Counted from the stretch's first letter, positions 15,096 to 23,424 are shown. The stretch is 64,000 bases of DNA from JBBQYD01 sp942493075 (GCA_942493075.1 OW818681.1:5146001-5210000), one strand, 5' to 3'. Notes: generated by a model from the sequence alone, not told the origin. Made by a program: numbers and translations.

Positions 15096-15108
15096 GAGTT
15101 AATGATGA

Positions 15109-15717
15109 TTACCGGGAATAAAATTCAACAATGGCCTGCTCGTTGGCAATCGGCTGGATCTCATCCCGAGTAGGAATGCGCATCACGACGCCCTTGAGGG
15201 CCTCTTTGTTCAGCGAGAGCCAATCGGGCACCACGCGGCTTCCGGCGGACTCGAGATTCTTGGTTGCCAACTGCCGTGAGGCGTTGGAGTTCTTGATCTC
15301 GATCACGTCGTTAACCTTCAGTGCGGCTGAGGGCACGTCCAACTTGCGACCGTTGACCTTCACGTGGCCGTGGGCTACCATCTGCCGGGCGGCGGCGCGA
15401 GTGGCGGCGTAGCCAAGCTGGTAGCAGACGTTGTCCAAGCGGGTCTCCAGAATCTGGAGCATGTGCTCGCCGGTAACACCGCGGCGGCGTAGCGCCTTCT
15501 CATAAACCCCGCGGAACTGGCGCTCCATCAGACCGTAGTAGTAGCGCAGTTTCTGCTTCTCGATCAGGCCAAGGCCGTAATCGGTGTGCTTGCGGCGGGA
15601 TTTGGGGCCATGAACGCCAGGGCCGTAATTGCGGCGTTCCAAATATTTGGATGGGCCGAAAATCGGTACTCCGAATCGGCGGCTGATACGAACGCGGGGG
15701 CCAGTATAACGAGCCAT
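15109..15717 (-). CDS. rpsD: 30S ribosomal protein S4
   Basis: 202 residues, the usual length. The N-terminus MARYTGPRVRISRRFG lacks the four-cysteine zinc finger, so it is the zinc-independent form. The S4 RNA-binding fold is seen in LDNVCYQLGYAATRAAARQM and VAHGHVKVNGRKLDVPS, and the C-terminus ends EQAIVEFYSR. It is a primary assembly protein of the small subunit. It lies 29 bases after rpsK in the alpha-operon order S13-S11-S4-alpha. Confidence 0.98.
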   Translation of the reverse strand: MARYTGPRVRISRRFGVPIFGPSKYLERRNYGPGVHGPKSRRKHTDYGLGLIEKQKLRYYYGLMERQFRGVYEKALRRRGVTGEHMLQILETRLDNVCYQLGYAATRAAARQMVAHGHVKVNGRKLDVPSAALKVNDVIEIKNSNASRQLATKNLESAGSRVVPDWLSLNKEALKGVVMRIPTRDEIQPIANEQAIVEFYSR

Positions 15718-15746
15718 ACTTTCTTTCTAAATCGGTGGGTTCCAGG

Positions 15747-16385
15747 TTAGACGCGGCGTTTCTTGCGCGGGCGGCAACCGTTATGAGGAACGGGGGTGTT
15801 GTCTTTGATTGTAGTGATTTCCAGCCCAATTGCCTGGAGCGCGCGGATCGCGGATTCACGACCGGAGCCGGGACCTTTGACCCGTACTTCGACTTCGCGC
15901 ATACCGTGAGCCATGGCTTGGCGAGCGGCGTCCTGGGCAACCTGCTGCGCGGCGTAAGCCGTGCTCTTGCGGCTGCCTTTGAAGCCAACCCGGCCGGCGC
16001 TGGACCACCCGATAACATGCCCTTGCATGTCGGTGATGCTTACGAGCGTGTTGTTGAAAGTAGCCAGAATGTTGGCAATGCCGGAGGTGATGTTTTTGGC
16101 ACCCTTGGCTTTGACAATCTTCTTGCCTGCCATTTCGTCGGCCAGCAACTCGGCGGCCGTTGGGGCGTTGGCAACTGGCGGAACGCCTTCTGCGGCAGGC
16201 TTCGGTGCTTCGGCAGCGGGGGCACCCGGTACGGGTGCGGCAGCAGCGTCGGCGGGAGCAGCCGCTTTCTTGGCCTTGGCCGGTTGGGCTTCGCCAGCCG
16301 GTTTAGCGGCGGGTTTATCAGCCGCTGCAGCCTCGGGCTTGCTCTCCTTCTTCGGAGCGGATTTCTTCTTCGTTTCGTCAGCCAT
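15747..16385 (-). CDS. rpsK: 30S ribosomal protein S11 with long Ala/Pro/Lys-rich N-terminal extension
   Basis: 212 residues, against about 130 for a typical S11. The conserved domain starts only at about residue 90 (KAKGAKNITSGIANILATFN) and ends normally with NGCRPRKKRRV. The first ~90 residues are low-complexity, rich in Ala, Pro, Lys and Glu (for example KPAAKPAGEAQPAKAKKAAA). The start at 16385, six bases after rpsM, is the only close ATG, and the frame is open without stops, so the extension appears real. Extensions of this sort also occur on S5 and L17 here. Confidence 0.96.
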   Translation of the reverse strand: MADETKKKSAPKKESKPEAAAADKPAAKPAGEAQPAKAKKAAAPADAAAAPVPGAPAAEAPKPAAEGVPPVANAPTAAELLADEMAGKKIVKAKGAKNITSGIANILATFNNTLVSITDMQGHVIGWSSAGRVGFKGSRKSTAYAAQQVAQDAARQAMAHGMREVEVRVKGPGSGRESAIRALQAIGLEITTIKDNTPVPHNGCRPRKKRRV

Positions 16386-16391
16386 AAAAAC

Positions 16392-16787
16392 TTAGTGAAT
16401 GCCTGCCTTGGCGGTTGGATTGCGCACCACGCCGACCGTCTTGCGCGGTCCTTTGCGCGTGCGGGCGTTGGTTTGGGTACGCTGTCCGCGCACGGGCAAG
16501 CTGCGCAGGTGGCGAACGCCACGGTAGCACTTGACACCCTGCAAGCGCTTCAGATTCATGCCAATCTCGCGGCGCAGATCGCCCTCGATCACATACTTGC
16601 CGTCCTGAATGGCGTGAACAATCTGCGAAAGCTGCTGCTCCGTGAGATCCTTGGCGCGCGTGCTGGGATCAATTTTCGCCGCGACGAGTACGTCCACAGC
16701 GTTCTTGGGGCCGATGCCATAGATATAGCGCAGCGCGATGTCGATGCGCTTGTTCGGCGGAACTTCTACTCCGATGATACGAGCCAT
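16392..16787 (-). CDS. rpsM: 30S ribosomal protein S13
   Basis: 131 residues. It begins MARIIGVEVPPNKRIDIALRY, contains the helix-hairpin IYGIGPKNA and ends with the basic tail RGQRTQTNARTRKGPRKTVG. S13 sits in the head of the small subunit and contacts the P-site tRNA and L5. It lies 15 bases after rpmJ and six before rpsK. Confidence 0.98.
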   Translation of the reverse strand: MARIIGVEVPPNKRIDIALRYIYGIGPKNAVDVLVAAKIDPSTRAKDLTEQQLSQIVHAIQDGKYVIEGDLRREIGMNLKRLQGVKCYRGVRHLRSLPVRGQRTQTNARTRKGPRKTVGVVRNPTAKAGIH

Positions 16788-16802
16788 AAGTATTAATTCA
16801 AT

Positions 16803-16916
16803 TTAACCCTGACGCTGCTTATGCCGGGCGTTGGTGCAAATGACACGGATAATGCCTTTGCGCCGGATAATTTTGCAATTTTCGCAAAGCTTCTTTACTG
16901 ATGCGCGAACTTTCAT
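16803..16916 (-). CDS. rpmJ: 50S ribosomal protein L36
   Basis: A 37-residue gene. The protein opens MKVRASVKKLCENCKII, followed by RRKGIIRVIC and TNARHKQRQG. The four zinc ligands of the C+ form are present (C11, C14, C27, H32). The place between infA and rpsM is the classical one. Its ATG at 16916 comes 18 bases after the infA stop. Confidence 0.97.
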   Translation of the reverse strand: MKVRASVKKLCENCKIIRRKGIIRVICTNARHKQRQG

Positions 16917-16934
16917 ACGTAAATTCTCTATTAA

Positions 16935-17144
16935 TTATATTAGCAACCGCCCTTGCGACAAATCGCACGGCGATAGGCGAACCCGGACTTTTGCTCCTGG
17001 CTCCGGCAAGGTCTTTGTTGCCTTGCCCCGGCCCGCCACATAGGCCAGCAGTTTGTGCCCGTTTGCCAGCCCCAACCAGCACGTCCGGTTCGGCAGCACT
17101 TCAAGGATCACACCTTCGACAGTAAAGACGTCCGGCTCCGGCAT
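16935..17144 (-). CDS. infA: Translation initiation factor IF-1
   Basis: 69 residues with the S1/OB fold of IF-1: VEGVILEVLPNRTCWLGLAN, GHKLLAYVAGRG and VRLSPCDLSQGRLL. IF-1 binds the A site of the 30S subunit during initiation. It is divergent from the usual sequence (Trp and Cys in the first strands, a shorter basic loop), but its place between map and rpmJ is standard. Its ATG lies 37 bases inside the 3' end of map in another frame, an unusually deep overlap. Confidence 0.9.
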   Translation of the reverse strand: MPEPDVFTVEGVILEVLPNRTCWLGLANGHKLLAYVAGRGKATKTLPEPGAKVRVRLSPCDLSQGRLLI

Positions 17145-17887
17145 GTCATTATCTCCGGCTCGGACTCCGTTACAAGCACTGTATGCTCAAAATGGGCCGA
17201 TAGTGAACCATCCTGCGCCACAACTGTCCAGCCATCATTCAAAATTTTAACGCCTGGCAAACCCGCATTAACCATCGGCTCGATCGCCAGCGTCATTCCG
17301 GGCCGCAACCGCGGTGAACTCTTGCCTTCCACGAAATTCGGAATTTGCGGTTCCTCATGCATTGACCGCCCCACTCCGTGGCCGACAAACTCCCGCACTA
17401 CGCTAAACCCGTTACTCTCAACGTGCTGCTGCACGGCTCGGGAAATATCACTCACCCGGTTTCCTGCTACCGCTTGCGCAATCCCCAGGTAAAGTGACTT
17501 CTCGGTCACATCCATCAGCTTTTGCGCTAAAACACCACAGCCGCCCACGGCGACCGTCCGAGCATTGTCTCCAATGAACCCGTTGTAAACCACTCCAACA
17601 TCAAGGCTTACAATATCTCCAAAGCGAACCTGGCGATTCCCGCCGATCCCGTGCACGACCTGCTCGTTAACCGAAATGCAAATCTGCGCCGGATATTTCC
17701 GATAGCCCAGGAACGCACTCTTGGCCCCATACTGCTTAATCCTGGTTGCAGCATAGTCATCAATCTCTTTGGTGGTCATCCCGGGTTGGATGTAATCCGC
17801 CACCTCGTTCAACACCGCTTGTGCTACCGTGCAGGCTGGTCGCATCGCTTCCAGGTCCCGCTCGTTTTTTATAACTATCATCGCCAT
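17108..17887 (-). CDS. map: Methionine aminopeptidase, type I
   Basis: About 259 residues. It removes the initiator methionine from new proteins. The five metal ligands of the pita-bread fold are visible in DVGV, GDNART, FVGHGVG, IEPM and HFEHT. I prefer the ATG at 17887 (MAMIVIKNE), which follows a GAGAG ribosome site, over the ATG seven codons upstream. The C-terminus extends about 14 residues past the usual end and overlaps infA. It follows secY directly; adk, which often sits between them, is absent. Confidence 0.96.
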   Translation of the reverse strand: MAMIVIKNERDLEAMRPACTVAQAVLNEVADYIQPGMTTKEIDDYAATRIKQYGAKSAFLGYRKYPAQICISVNEQVVHGIGGNRQVRFGDIVSLDVGVVYNGFIGDNARTVAVGGCGVLAQKLMDVTEKSLYLGIAQAVAGNRVSDISRAVQQHVESNGFSVVREFVGHGVGRSMHEEPQIPNFVEGKSSPRLRPGMTLAIEPMVNAGLPGVKILNDGWTVVAQDGSLSAHFEHTVLVTESEPEIMTCRSRTSLLSKV

Positions 17888-17929
17888 CCAACACTCTCTC
17901 TTCGGCACCCGCAGGCAGCCGATTCGGGA

Positions 17930-19345
17930 TCAGAACCGACCCCGCACGCGGCCCTTCTTCAGGAAGCCGTCGTAGTGGCGCATGAGCAAGTGAGACTCCA
18001 TTTGCCGCATCGTATCAAGGAGCACACCTACCAGAATTAACATACTGGTGCCGCCAAAGAACGTCGCAACCGCATTCGGAATCTGCATCTTTGAATAGAG
18101 CAGAATCGGAATGATCGCAACAATCGTCAAAAACACAGCTCCGGCGAGGGTGATCCGATGCATCGCATTGTGCAGGTAATCTGTTGTGGCCTGTCCGGGG
18201 CGAACCCCAGGAATATACCCGCCGTTCTTTTTCAGATCATCCGAGATCTGGAGCTCATTGAACTGCGTTGCCACCCAGAAGTAGGAGAAAAAGAGGATCA
18301 TCAGGGCGTAGAGCACCACATACAGGAAGGCGCCATCGGCCAGCATTCGAGCCACTTTCACCAGGACTTCTGAAACCAGCTTGGCTGCCTGGCTATCCAT
18401 GTTAGCAAAAGCCTGACCGGCAAACAGGAACAGCTTCTGAGGGAACATCAGAATTGCCTGAGCAAAGATGATCGGCATAACGCCGGAGTAATTGACGCGC
18501 AACGGCATGAAGGAAGTTCCGCCGGAATAGACCTTGCGACCAACCGCACGCTGAGCGTATTGGACTGGAATCTTGCGCTGAGCCTGGGTAATCGCGATCA
18601 CTGCGCCAATCACAACTGCAAGAAGAATTAGCAGCATCAAACCGTGGCCCAAGGGATTAAACTGGCGCACAACATCCGCGCCGGGGAAGAACATATCCTT
18701 AAGAGCCACCGATGCCTGTGGCAACCTTGCCAAAATGCCGATGGTGATCACCAGCGATATGCCGTTGCCAATACCACGTTCGGTAATCTGTTCACCGAGC
18801 CACATCAACATCATGGTGCCGGTGGTAAGAATCAACGTCGTCTGGATTCGGTAAAACCAGAGCTGAGAAGCAGGATAAAGCACCAAATTATCGATGCCCT
18901 GACCAAAAATCCCCTCCGGCTTCTCCCACTGCATGGCCATGAAGAAACCTTGGCCGAGGCAAAGGAGAACAGTGAGATAACGACCGTACTGAATGATTTT
19001 AGTCCGCCCACCCTCTTCACGCGCCAGCTTGCTGAGCTTGGGCACGACAGCGGTTAACAACTGGATAATGATGGTAGCACTGATGTAGGGCATGATGCCC
19101 AGGGCACCAATGGCGCAATGTTCCAAGGCACCGCCTGTGAACAGGCTGTACATGCCCATGAGCGAGTTGCCGCCTGCGCTTTGACGTTCGAAGAACGCCG
19201 CCAGCGCCGCGCCATCCAAGCCCGGAACCCGGACCACTGCCGCAAGACGGCAGATGGCCAGTACCACCAAAGTGAACAGAATCCTGGACTTAAGCTCCGG
19301 GATTTTGCGGCAGTTGTTAAACGTGATGAGGATGTTTTTGAACAT
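17930..19345 (-). CDS. secY: Preprotein translocase subunit SecY
   Basis: 471 residues with ten predicted membrane helices, the channel of the Sec export machine. Recognisable parts are the plug-region segment MGMYSLFTGGALEHCAIGALGIMP, the loop ISATIIIQLLTAVVPKL, GIGNGISLVI before helix 5, and the cytoplasmic loop with QRKIPVQYAQRAVG. It is slightly longer than the Escherichia coli protein. It starts 16 bases after rplO, in the spc-operon order. Confidence 0.98.
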   Translation of the reverse strand: MFKNILITFNNCRKIPELKSRILFTLVVLAICRLAAVVRVPGLDGAALAAFFERQSAGGNSLMGMYSLFTGGALEHCAIGALGIMPYISATIIIQLLTAVVPKLSKLAREEGGRTKIIQYGRYLTVLLCLGQGFFMAMQWEKPEGIFGQGIDNLVLYPASQLWFYRIQTTLILTTGTMMLMWLGEQITERGIGNGISLVITIGILARLPQASVALKDMFFPGADVVRQFNPLGHGLMLLILLAVVIGAVIAITQAQRKIPVQYAQRAVGRKVYSGGTSFMPLRVNYSGVMPIIFAQAILMFPQKLFLFAGQAFANMDSQAAKLVSEVLVKVARMLADGAFLYVVLYALMILFFSYFWVATQFNELQISDDLKKNGGYIPGVRPGQATTDYLHNAMHRITLAGAVFLTIVAIIPILLYSKMQIPNAVATFFGGTSMLILVGVLLDTMRQMESHLLMRHYDGFLKKGRVRGRF

Positions 19346-19361
19346 GTTCGTTCAAAATGGT

Positions 19362-19832
19362 TTATGCTTTGACCGGTGCGGCCTTCGGCTTCACCACTTC
19401 ACAACTACCACCTTTCGCCTCGATCTTGGCTTTAGCGGAAGCACTAAAGGCTTCGGCGGCCACCGTCAGTTTGCGGGTAAGCTCACCCACACCCAAAATT
19501 TTGATGCCCGCAGACTTACCATTGGCAAGACCGGCTTTGCGCAGAATGGCTGCATCCACTCGGGCACCATCCTCGAACTGATTCAGCGATTCCAGGTTCA
19601 CCGGGAGGTAAACCGTGGCATGCCGCGCATTGTTGAAGCCGCGCTTGGGGATGCGTCGAATAAGCGGCATCTGGCCGCCTTCAAAACCGATACGGATGGA
19701 GCTGCCGGAACGGGCAGTCTGACCTTTGCCACCACGACCGCTCGTTTTGCCGTGGCCGCTGGATTCGCCCTGCCCCAACCGCTTGCGGCGGTGTTTGGCA
19801 CCCGGACGAGGTTTCAGATCATGTAAGCGCAT
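19362..19832 (-). CDS. rplO: 50S ribosomal protein L15
   Basis: 156 residues. It opens with MRLHDLKPRPGAKHRRKRLG and the Gly-rich segment GHGKTSGRGGKGQTARSG typical of L15, and continues with GGQMPLIRRIPKRGF. It follows rpsE by only three bases, so there is no room for rpmD (L30), which normally lies between them. Confidence 0.98.
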   Translation of the reverse strand: MRLHDLKPRPGAKHRRKRLGQGESSGHGKTSGRGGKGQTARSGSSIRIGFEGGQMPLIRRIPKRGFNNARHATVYLPVNLESLNQFEDGARVDAAILRKAGLANGKSAGIKILGVGELTRKLTVAAEAFSASAKAKIEAKGGSCEVVKPKAAPVKA

Positions 19833-19835
19833 AAA

Positions 19836-20498
19836 TTAGACAGTTGCAGGAGTTGCAGCCGGAGTTGCCTCAGCGGCTTTGGCGGTCTTCACTTGCAGAC
19901 CGCGGTTCTTTAAGATTTCTTCGGGCAGACGCAGACTAAGCAGCGCCTGCAAGGTCGCCTTGACAACATTCGCGGCGTTGTTTGAACCGAGGGATTTGGA
20001 CAGGACGTCCTTTACCCCAGCCGATTCCAGAACGGCACGAACCTTCTTGCCGGCGATGATGCCGGTGCCCGGTGAGGCGGGACGAAGGAGCACCCTGGCC
20101 CCGCAATAATGGGAAAACACTTCATGCGGAAGGGTCGGCCCCATCAGGGAGACGGTAGTCATCTGGGCGCGGGCCATTTCTCCGCCCTTGCGGATGGCAT
20201 CAGCCACCTCGCTGGCCTTACCTAATCCGACACCGACGCGTCCCTTCCTGTCGCCCACAACGATGAGGGCGCTGAAGCTGAAACGGCGGCCACCTTTGAC
20301 GACTTTGGCGGAGCGGTTGATGAACACAACCTTCTCCATCAGGTCCTCGCCGCCTTGATCGTGGTCCTGGGAAGGACGCGGGCGCCGGGGGCGAAACCCT
20401 CCGCCACCACCGCGGCCGCCGCGGAATTCCTGTCGCACCTCAGCGCGCGGCTCCGCGCTCTGCACATTGGTGTTATCAGCCGTAGTATTATTCTCCAT
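19836..20498 (-). CDS. rpsE: 30S ribosomal protein S5 with Arg/Gly-rich N-terminal extension
   Basis: 220 residues, against about 165 in many bacteria. The conserved part starts at about residue 55 (MEKVVFINRSAKVVKGGRRF) and includes GRVGVGLGKASEVADAIRKG and the C-terminal half. Ahead of it lies an extension with an acidic first part and an RG-rich second part (FRGGRGGGGGFRPRRPRPSQ). The Met at the domain start could be an alternative start. S5 helps decoding accuracy. It is followed by rplO with no rpmD. Confidence 0.96.
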   Translation of the reverse strand: MENNTTADNTNVQSAEPRAEVRQEFRGGRGGGGGFRPRRPRPSQDHDQGGEDLMEKVVFINRSAKVVKGGRRFSFSALIVVGDRKGRVGVGLGKASEVADAIRKGGEMARAQMTTVSLMGPTLPHEVFSHYCGARVLLRPASPGTGIIAGKKVRAVLESAGVKDVLSKSLGSNNAANVVKATLQALLSLRLPEEILKNRGLQVKTAKAAEATPAATPATV

Positions 20499-20503
20499 GG
20501 GAC

Positions 20504-20869
20504 TTAAAATTGCAGGCCGGCTTCGCGTGCTGCGTCGGCCAAAGCTTTAATTTTACCGTGATACCGGGCGTCGCCGCGATCGAACACGACACTCTTAATG
20601 CCTTTACCGAGAGCGGCTTGAGCGGCCAGAGCGCCCATTGTTTTGGCGCTGGATACATTGGCCGCAAGTTTTTCGCGATCGGGCGTATTCTTGCTGGTGG
20701 TGGCCACCGAGGCCAAAGTCACCCGCGCCACGTCATCGATGAACTGCACGTAGATATTCTCGTTCGTGAAGCACACCGCCATCCGGGGACGTTCCGGGGT
20801 GCCACTGATTTTGGAGCGAATGCGCCATTTACGGTGCAACGCCAGCTTTTGTTTATGATCGGTTCTCAT
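20504..20869 (-). CDS. rplR: 50S ribosomal protein L18
   Basis: 121 residues. L18 binds 5S rRNA. Visible signatures are RKWRIRSKISGTPERPRMAV near the start, NIYVQFIDD, and the C-terminal VVFDRGDARYHGKIKALADA. It lies 40 bases after rplF and five before rpsE. Confidence 0.98.
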   Translation of the reverse strand: MRTDHKQKLALHRKWRIRSKISGTPERPRMAVCFTNENIYVQFIDDVARVTLASVATTSKNTPDREKLAANVSSAKTMGALAAQAALGKGIKSVVFDRGDARYHGKIKALADAAREAGLQF

Positions 20870-20909
20870 CTCGTAGAGTCCACGGATTTGGCCGTGGACC
20901 AGTTAATCT

Positions 20910-21446
20910 TTATTGGACAGTCTTGCCTTCCTTGCGCACGATGCGTTCATCGGCGTAACGGACACCCTTGCCTTTATAAGGCTCAGGAGGATAGAAGCCG
21001 CGGATTTCTGCCGCGACCTGGCCCACAACCTGCCGGTCCGGACCTTCGATGGTCAGTTTGGTGTTTTCTTCCACCGTGACTTTGATCTGGTCAGGGATGT
21101 TAAAAACCACAGGATGGGAATAGCCGAGGCTCAGGTTAACTGTCTTGCCCTGCACAGCCGCCTTGAAACCGACGCCGTGAATCTCGAGCTTTTTGACAAA
21201 ACCTTCGTTGACGCCTGTGACCATGTTGTTGAGGAGCGCGCGGCTCAGCCCATGCAACGCTTTGGCCTGGGCATCGTCGCCCTGGCGGGAGACGTGCAGC
21301 TCACCCTTGTCAACTTTGGCCGCAGTGCGCGCCGGAAGCTGCCAACCGAGCTTGCCCTTGGGGCCTTCAATGAGCACCTGCTGCCCCTTGATTTCCACCT
21401 TTACCTTAGGCGGAATCGTAATTGCTTGTTTTCCGATACGTGACAT
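20910..21446 (-). CDS. rplF: 50S ribosomal protein L6
   Basis: 178 residues, the normal length, with two repeated L6 domains. The start MSRIGKQAITIPPKVKVEIK and the C-terminal signature AAEIRGFYPPEPYKGKGVRY are characteristic. It lies near the factor-binding site of the large subunit. It follows rpsH by 29 bases. Confidence 0.98.
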   Translation of the reverse strand: MSRIGKQAITIPPKVKVEIKGQQVLIEGPKGKLGWQLPARTAAKVDKGELHVSRQGDDAQAKALHGLSRALLNNMVTGVNEGFVKKLEIHGVGFKAAVQGKTVNLSLGYSHPVVFNIPDQIKVTVEENTKLTIEGPDRQVVGQVAAEIRGFYPPEPYKGKGVRYADERIVRKEGKTVQ

Positions 21447-21475
21447 GGCTGGAAAATGTTAATCGTTAATACTGC

Positions 21476-21853
21476 TTACCAGACGTAGCATAGAAGCTCG
21501 CCACCCAGGTTTTTCTTTCGGGCCTGGTTCCCCGTCATAAGACCTTCCGATGTAGTCAGGATGGCCACGCCGAGCCCGCCCTTGACGCGCGGGATGTCGG
21601 TGGAACCGACATAGCGGCGCAGGCCGGGTGAACTCACCCGGGAGAGGCCTTCAATAACGGCCTTCTTGCCCTGGTACTTCAACTTAATCTTCAGGCTTCG
21701 GGCTTCGACGGAAAAGTCCGTGATGTAGCCCTCTGTCTTGAGGATGCCCGCGAGGCTCGCTTTGAGTTTGGAGTGCGGAATCTCCACCATCGGATGCACC
21801 GCGCGGGTCGCGTTGCGAATCCGGGTCAGCATGTCAGAAATCGGGTCGTTCAT
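21476..21853 (-). CDS. rpsH: 30S ribosomal protein S8
   Basis: 125 residues. The start NDPISDMLTRIRNATRA, and the C-terminal GGLGVAILTTSEGLMTGNQA with GGELLCYVW, identify S8. It binds the central domain of 16S rRNA and represses the spc operon in Escherichia coli by binding its mRNA near rplE; whether that holds here is not visible. It follows rpsN by six bases. Confidence 0.98.
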   Translation of the reverse strand: MNDPISDMLTRIRNATRAVHPMVEIPHSKLKASLAGILKTEGYITDFSVEARSLKIKLKYQGKKAVIEGLSRVSSPGLRRYVGSTDIPRVKGGLGVAILTTSEGLMTGNQARKKNLGGELLCYVW

Positions 21854-21859
21854 AACAGT

Positions 21860-22129
21860 TTACCAACTGGCTTTGGTGACGCCGGGGATCAAACCATTGA
21901 GTGCGCCCTCGCGGAATGTCATGCGGGAGCAGCCGAACTTGCGCAAATAGCCGTGGCGGCGTCCGCTCATGGAGCAGCGGTTAACAACGCGCACTGGGCT
22001 GGCGTTACGCGGGAGCTTGGCCAGGCCAGCGTAGTCGCCCTTGGCCTTGAGCTCTGCCCGCAGCGCGGCGTATTTCTTCACCGTCTCGGCCTTCTTCTTA
22101 TTCCGTTCGATCCATGCTGTCTTAGCCAT
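21860..22129 (-). CDS. rpsN: 30S ribosomal protein S14 (long, zinc-free form)
   Basis: 89 residues. This is the long form without the CxxC zinc pair of the short S14: it has LPRNASPVRVVNRCSMSGRR and ends FREGALNGLIPGVTKASW. It sits in the head of the small subunit. It follows rplE by 25 bases and precedes rpsH. Confidence 0.98.
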   Translation of the reverse strand: MAKTAWIERNKKKAETVKKYAALRAELKAKGDYAGLAKLPRNASPVRVVNRCSMSGRRHGYLRKFGCSRMTFREGALNGLIPGVTKASW

Positions 22130-22154
22130 ATAAAAATCTATCTAATGTCTGTGG

Positions 22155-22730
22155 TTAGTGGGCCGCTTCGGGCTTGGCTTCTTTGACCTTCGCTTCGGCG
22201 AAAGGCATGCCCATCAACTTCAGCATTTCCAGGGCGGACTTATTCTCACCAGCCGTGGTCACGATGGTGATATCCATCCCCTGCTGCCGTTTGATCTTGT
22301 CGAGTTCGATCTCGGGGAAAATCGTTTGGTCGCCCACACCCAGGGTGTAGTTGCCCCGGCCGTCGAACGAGCGCGGCGAGAGGCCACGAAAATCGCGAAT
22401 ACGCGGCAGGGCGGTCGCAACCAGGCGGTCAAAAAACTCATACATCGCATCGCGGCGCAGAGTGACGCGGCAGCCAATGGGCTGGCCCTCGCGGAGCTTG
22501 AAATTGGCGATGCTGTGGCGGGACTTGCTGATGACCGGTTTGCGGCCGGTGATCTGCGCGAGGTCCTTCGCCGCGTCGTCAATCGCACCCTTTTCCAGGG
22601 AAGCGCTCACGCCCATGTTTACCACGATCTTTTCCATGCGTGGCACTTGATGGACGTTCTGGTACTGGTGCTTCGCTTTGAGGGCGGGCACCACTTCGTT
22701 CATGTACTTTTCGTAGAGTCTGGCTTTCAT
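22155..22730 (-). CDS. rplE: 50S ribosomal protein L5
   Basis: 191 residues. Signatures are VVPALKAKHQYQNVHQVPRM at the start, GQPIGCRVTLRRDAMYEFFD in the middle and NYTLGVGDQTIFPEIELDKI. L5 binds 5S rRNA and contacts the P-site tRNA. A short Ala/Lys/Glu tail (AEAKVKEAKPEAAH) extends it by about ten residues. It follows rplX by 57 bases, the largest gap in the spc part. Confidence 0.98.
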   Translation of the reverse strand: MKARLYEKYMNEVVPALKAKHQYQNVHQVPRMEKIVVNMGVSASLEKGAIDDAAKDLAQITGRKPVISKSRHSIANFKLREGQPIGCRVTLRRDAMYEFFDRLVATALPRIRDFRGLSPRSFDGRGNYTLGVGDQTIFPEIELDKIKRQQGMDITIVTTAGENKSALEMLKLMGMPFAEAKVKEAKPEAAH

Positions 22731-22787
22731 TTCGCTTTTTCCCGGATTTTGCCGGAGCGCTTGCTAAATCGCTTTTAGTTTTCTAAA

Positions 22788-23045
22788 TCAGGCTTTGGCC
22801 GGTTTCTTGGCATCGAGCTTTTCTGCTTTAACCACATTCGAGATGTGGATGGGACCTTCGCGGTCGATGATCTGGCCATTCGGATGCTGCTGGCTCTTGC
22901 GCATGTGCTTTTTGGTCATGCGCACTCCTTCGACGATCACCCGGGACTTTTTGCCATCGACAGTAATGATCCGACCGCGTTTGCCCTTCTCAGAGCCTGC
23001 GATCACGACCACTTCATCGCCCTTCTTAACATGGAAACTGCGCAT
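22788..23045 (-). CDS. rplX: 50S ribosomal protein L24
   Basis: 85 residues with the KOW motif GDEVVVIAGSEKGKRGRII. L24 starts assembly of the large subunit. It follows rplN by three bases. The protein is shorter than the ~105 residues of Escherichia coli L24 and ends in KKPAKA. Confidence 0.97.
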   Translation of the reverse strand: MRSFHVKKGDEVVVIAGSEKGKRGRIITVDGKKSRVIVEGVRMTKKHMRKSQQHPNGQIIDREGPIHISNVVKAEKLDAKKPAKA

Positions 23046-23048
23046 ATA

Positions 23049-23414
23049 TTAAATAACCTCCGGTGCCAGCGAAACAATCTTCATGAACTTTTTGTCGCGC
23101 AACTCGCGAGCCACAGGCCCGAAAATGCGGGTGCCACGCGGGTTCATTTCTTTGTCAATGATCACGATGGCATTGCTGTCGAAGCGCAGGTACGACCCGT
23201 CGTTGCGGCGGATTGCCTGCCTGGTGCGGACCACCACAGCATCGACCACATCGCCCTTCTTCACCGTGCCGTCCGGGGTGGCTTCCTTGATGTGAGCCTT
23301 GATAATATCGCCAATGCCGGCGTAACGCTGATTTCGGCCGAGCACCCCGATGGCAGCGGCGCGTTTGGCTCCCGTATTATCAGCAACGTCTAAAATGGAT
23401 CGGATCTGTAGCAT
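23049..23414 (-). CDS. rplN: 50S ribosomal protein L14
   Basis: 121 residues. It opens MLQIRSILDVADNTGAKRA and has the signature DGSYLRFDSNAIVIIDKEMN, followed by PRGTRIFGPVARELR. L14 lies at the intersubunit face. It follows rpsQ by ten bases. Confidence 0.98.
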   Translation of the reverse strand: MLQIRSILDVADNTGAKRAAAIGVLGRNQRYAGIGDIIKAHIKEATPDGTVKKGDVVDAVVVRTRQAIRRNDGSYLRFDSNAIVIIDKEMNPRGTRIFGPVARELRDKKFMKIVSLAPEVI

Positions 23415-23424
23415 AAATCCTCGA

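Noticed and set aside
15735..16796. Plus-strand 353-codon frame opposite rpsK and rpsM
   Set aside because: It exists only because of the codon bias of the S11/S13 genes on the other strand; Gly/Phe-rich with no domain.
16819..17082. Minus-strand 87-codon frame across infA and rpmJ
   Set aside because: Out of frame with infA and rpmJ, both of which are certain.
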